This document shows, one piece after another, positions 10,955 to 12,188 of a stretch of 12,188 bases of DNA; the first letter of the stretch is position 1; every line of letters begins with the position of its first letter. The stretch is taken from the NCBI GenBank assembly GCA_001414345.1, contig LLCB01000697.1, forward strand, positions 1 through 12,188, read 5' to 3'. This stretch comes from Hymenoscyphus infarciens (taxonomy: Eukaryota > Ascomycota > Leotiomycetes > Helotiales > Helotiaceae). The notes under the pieces are model-generated. The model was not told the origin of the DNA. It was given only the letters and a program-made list of their open reading frames with translations, and ran no database searches. The translations under genes were made by a program, and so were the position numbers.

Positions 10955-11175
10955 ATCTTTTATATTTATAATTAACTAACCTAACTTCTTCTTTAAGTCT
11001 TTAAGCTAGTTTATAAGATCTTTTATATTTATAATTAACTTTACTCCTTTTTTAAGTCTTTAAGCTAGTTTATAAGTTTAGTCTTATTCTTAGTTCTCTA
11101 GTAATTAACTCTTTCTTTAAGTATCTAAGCTATTCTATAAGGTTAAATAATCTTTTATATTTATAATTAAGCTAA
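10955..11175. repeat. 63-bp tandem repeat, about 3 copies plus fragments
   Basis: The string atcttttatatttataatta starts copies at 10955, 11018 and 11150. The interval between the last two holds a degenerate unit. Each copy also carries a taagtctttaagctagtt-type block. The period is 21 codons and reads on the minus strand as a Lys/Leu/Ile-rich heptad-like module. Confidence 0.85.
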
Positions 11176-11190
11176 CTCCTACTCTTTGTT

Positions 11191-11324
11191 GTTAGTCTTA
11201 TTCTTAGACTAAAGTTAACCTATCTTAACTAGCTAGTTTACGAGGTAGGTCTTACTCTTAGGCCTAACTCCTTTAAGTCTCTAAGCTAGTTAGCTAGGTT
11301 AGTCTTATTCTTAGACTAAAGTTA
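11191..11324. repeat. 27-bp block repeated at 107-bp spacing
   Basis: The block at 11191-11217 (gttagtcttattcttagact then aaagtta) recurs exactly at 11298-11324. Between the copies lies the most GC-rich stretch of the window, which still lacks CA. Because 107 is not a multiple of three, the two copies give the same - strand peptide (LTLVxExDx) in two different phases. Confidence 0.9.
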
Positions 11325-11873
11325 GCTAGTTTTAACTATTCTAGATAACTATTAGTAATAGAAAGGAGGTTAAGCTATACTTTATACTATAATTTTAAGT
11401 ATTTCTTTACTAAAAAAAGAAGTATTTAGGATATACTTATATTTTTAATTAGCTTAAGAAAAGACTTCTTATATATTAAGTTATATTAGGAAGTTTAATA
11501 GAGTTAGTATAATAGGTGTTAATAAGAATACTATTCTAAGAGTTTTTATTTATATATTAGTTTCTTAGTATTAGAGAAGAGTAAGTAGCTAATTTATTAG
11601 ATTCCTTAGCTATTTTTATACTCTATTACTTTTATCTTTACTTTATTTAGACTAGATTCTTTATATATTATCTCTTATAAACTATTTCTTTTGTCTTTTA
11701 TTTTAAATCTAAGCTTTAACTTAAGCTTTCTAAATAAACCTTAACTTAGTCTAATAAACCTAACTTATAAGACTATTTAAGAGTAATTTACTTTATAATT
11801 ATTAACTTATTTAAATATTTATTAATAACTTTATTAAAACTCTTATAGTAATCTCTTAGATTCTTAGAGTTTA

Positions 11874-11877
<4 letters not shown>

Positions 11878-11907
<30 letters not shown>
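11878..11907. repeat. (ATT)10 microsatellite
   Basis: Ten perfect ATT units are followed by one ACT. In the favoured - strand phase this is an Asn10 tract. The + strand alternative would be Ile10, which is far rarer in proteins. Confidence 0.95.
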
Positions 11908-11912
<5 letters not shown>

Positions 11913-11951
11913 AATTCTAGGTTTTATAATTCTTTATTTTAAAGTTGTTTA

Positions 11952-11996
11952 AGATAATAGAATCCTAGATAATAGAATCCTAGATAATAAAATCCT
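11952..11996. repeat. 15-bp tandem repeat, three copies
   Basis: The unit agataatagaatcct starts at 11952, 11967 and 11982; the third copy has aaaatcct. The period is five codons and in phase with the - strand relic, where two of the three copies carry a stop at the same place, probably a former Gln or Trp. Confidence 0.9.
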
Positions 11997-12188
11997 TAAC
12001 TATATCTATTAAGATTCTAAAATATAAAATACTAATCTATTTAATTATTTTTATAATTATTAGTATTAAATTTAAAGAATATATATTATACTTACTATTT
12101 AATACTACTACTAAGAGTATATTTCTAAGATCTTAATTATATCTTAATAAACCCTTAGCTATAAGAATTCTTTATATAATATATAATT

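Larger units (their letters stand above)
1..12188. other. RIP-saturated AT-rich region (whole window)
   Basis: CA is seen at about 605, 1635, 2208, 5187, 5497, 7461, 7641 and 8624. TG is seen at about 933, 1372, 1389, 2161, 2769, 3132, 3710, 4514, 5623, 6414, 7161, 7486, 8891, 11187, 11190, 11517, 11692 and 11946. Base composition would predict hundreds of each. AC, GT, CT and AG remain common, so the loss is specific to CpA and its complement TpG. That is the known signature of RIP, the premeiotic C-to-T mutation of duplicated DNA in Pezizomycotina. CG is also scarce (about 13). The effect is even from end to end, with no unmutated island, so the whole 12 kb behaved as repeated DNA or lay within reach of it. 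Plain AT bias, as in mitochondrial DNA, would not remove CA and TG while leaving AC and GT. Confidence 0.95.
10680..12188 (-). pseudogene. RIP-dead coding relic with Asn10 tract and coiled-coil-like repeats, cut by the right edge
   Basis: The minus strand is read from 12188 down. The first 62 codons hold only 3 stops (AKGLLRYNxDLRNILLVVVL near 12150), so the gene began beyond the window. Next come a three-times repeated DSII-type pentapeptide (11952-11996), ten consecutive Asn codons (11907-11878), NSKNLRDYYKSFNKVINKYL (about 11865), ESNKLATYSSLILRN (about 11600) and NTYYTNSIKLPNIT (about 11510). Near 11300 the phase shifts by a 107-bp duplication. It then reads a repeated module containing ExD, LAxRLKKGVKLIINIKD and INxLKDLKKKLGxLIINIKD, whose 21-residue period equals three heptads and suggests a coiled coil. 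The end near 10800 includes KIGIKAYKDIYIFLEN. The + strand over 11395-12188 has similar stop density, but its reading is an unlikely string of Ile, Leu, Phe and Tyr. No family is assigned. Confidence 0.55.

Noticed and set aside
11395..12188. A + strand coding relic with an Ile10 tract
   Set aside because: Stop density is similar on both strands, but the + reading is almost only Ile, Leu, Phe and Tyr. The - reading has Asn10 and a normal mix of charged residues, and has only 3 stops in its first 62 codons.
1..12188. Fungal mitochondrial or plasmid DNA, or a naturally AT-rich genome
   Set aside because: AT bias alone does not remove CA and TG while leaving AC and GT. No rRNA, tRNA or recognisable mitochondrial gene is visible.
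1..12188. A known LTR or LINE retrotransposon
   Set aside because: No pair of long direct repeats, no YxDD-like or integrase-like pattern could be read, even allowing for RIP changes, and the frames lie in both orientations.
1..12188. TATA boxes, poly-A signals and terminator hairpins
   Set aside because: In sequence with about 80% A+T such motifs occur everywhere by chance and mark nothing.
1..12188. Open stretches of 60-100 codons in single frames as live genes
   Set aside because: They lack ATG, are bounded by dense TAA/TAG, and are better explained as the least-hit parts of dead genes or as antisense shadows of them.

Overview
The window looks like an AT-rich, heavily RIP-mutated (repeat-induced point mutation) block from a filamentous ascomycete (Pezizomycotina). 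GC is roughly 20% by eye. The decisive signal is dinucleotide use. In 12,188 bases I find only about 8 CA and about 18 TG, where base composition alone would predict several hundred of each, while AC and GT are common. Nearly every C left is followed by T or C, and CG occurs about 13 times. This is the footprint of CpA-to-TpA RIP carried almost to saturation on both strands. Species cannot be named; AT-isochores of this kind are known from Dothideomycetes such as Leptosphaeria.

Nothing here can be expressed as a normal protein. ATG exists at only about ten places on both strands together, and TAA/TAG are everywhere. Underneath the mutations, however, long stretches still show one reading phase with far fewer stops than the other phases. 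Most of those stops are explicable as CAA/CAG (Gln) or TGG (Trp) hit by RIP, and the residues between them look protein-like. From left to right I see:
(1) a + strand relic entering from the left edge (3-2100) with Ser/Thr/Asn-rich repeats;
(2) a + strand relic (2102-3290) with a 105-bp in-frame duplication;
(3) a two-level minisatellite (3285-4000);
(4) a + strand relic (about 3963-5560);
(5) a long - strand relic (about 8040-5640);
(6) a + strand relic (about 8076-9050), divergent from (5);
(7) - strand relics (about 10400-9060 and 12188-10680), the second running off the right edge with coiled-coil-like repeats and an Asn10 tract. The last two may once have been one gene.

So the window is a block of about six or seven dead genes in alternating orientation (two convergent pairs, one divergent pair), not one simple retrotransposon. 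RIP acts on duplicated DNA, so the whole block was probably present in more than one copy: a large mobile element with several genes, nested transposons, or a duplicated accessory or subtelomeric segment. I could not assign any relic to a protein family. Relic boundaries are approximate, and some frames in the noisier stretches are uncertain. No RNA gene, CRISPR array, telomere repeat, LTR pair or terminal inverted repeat was recognised.
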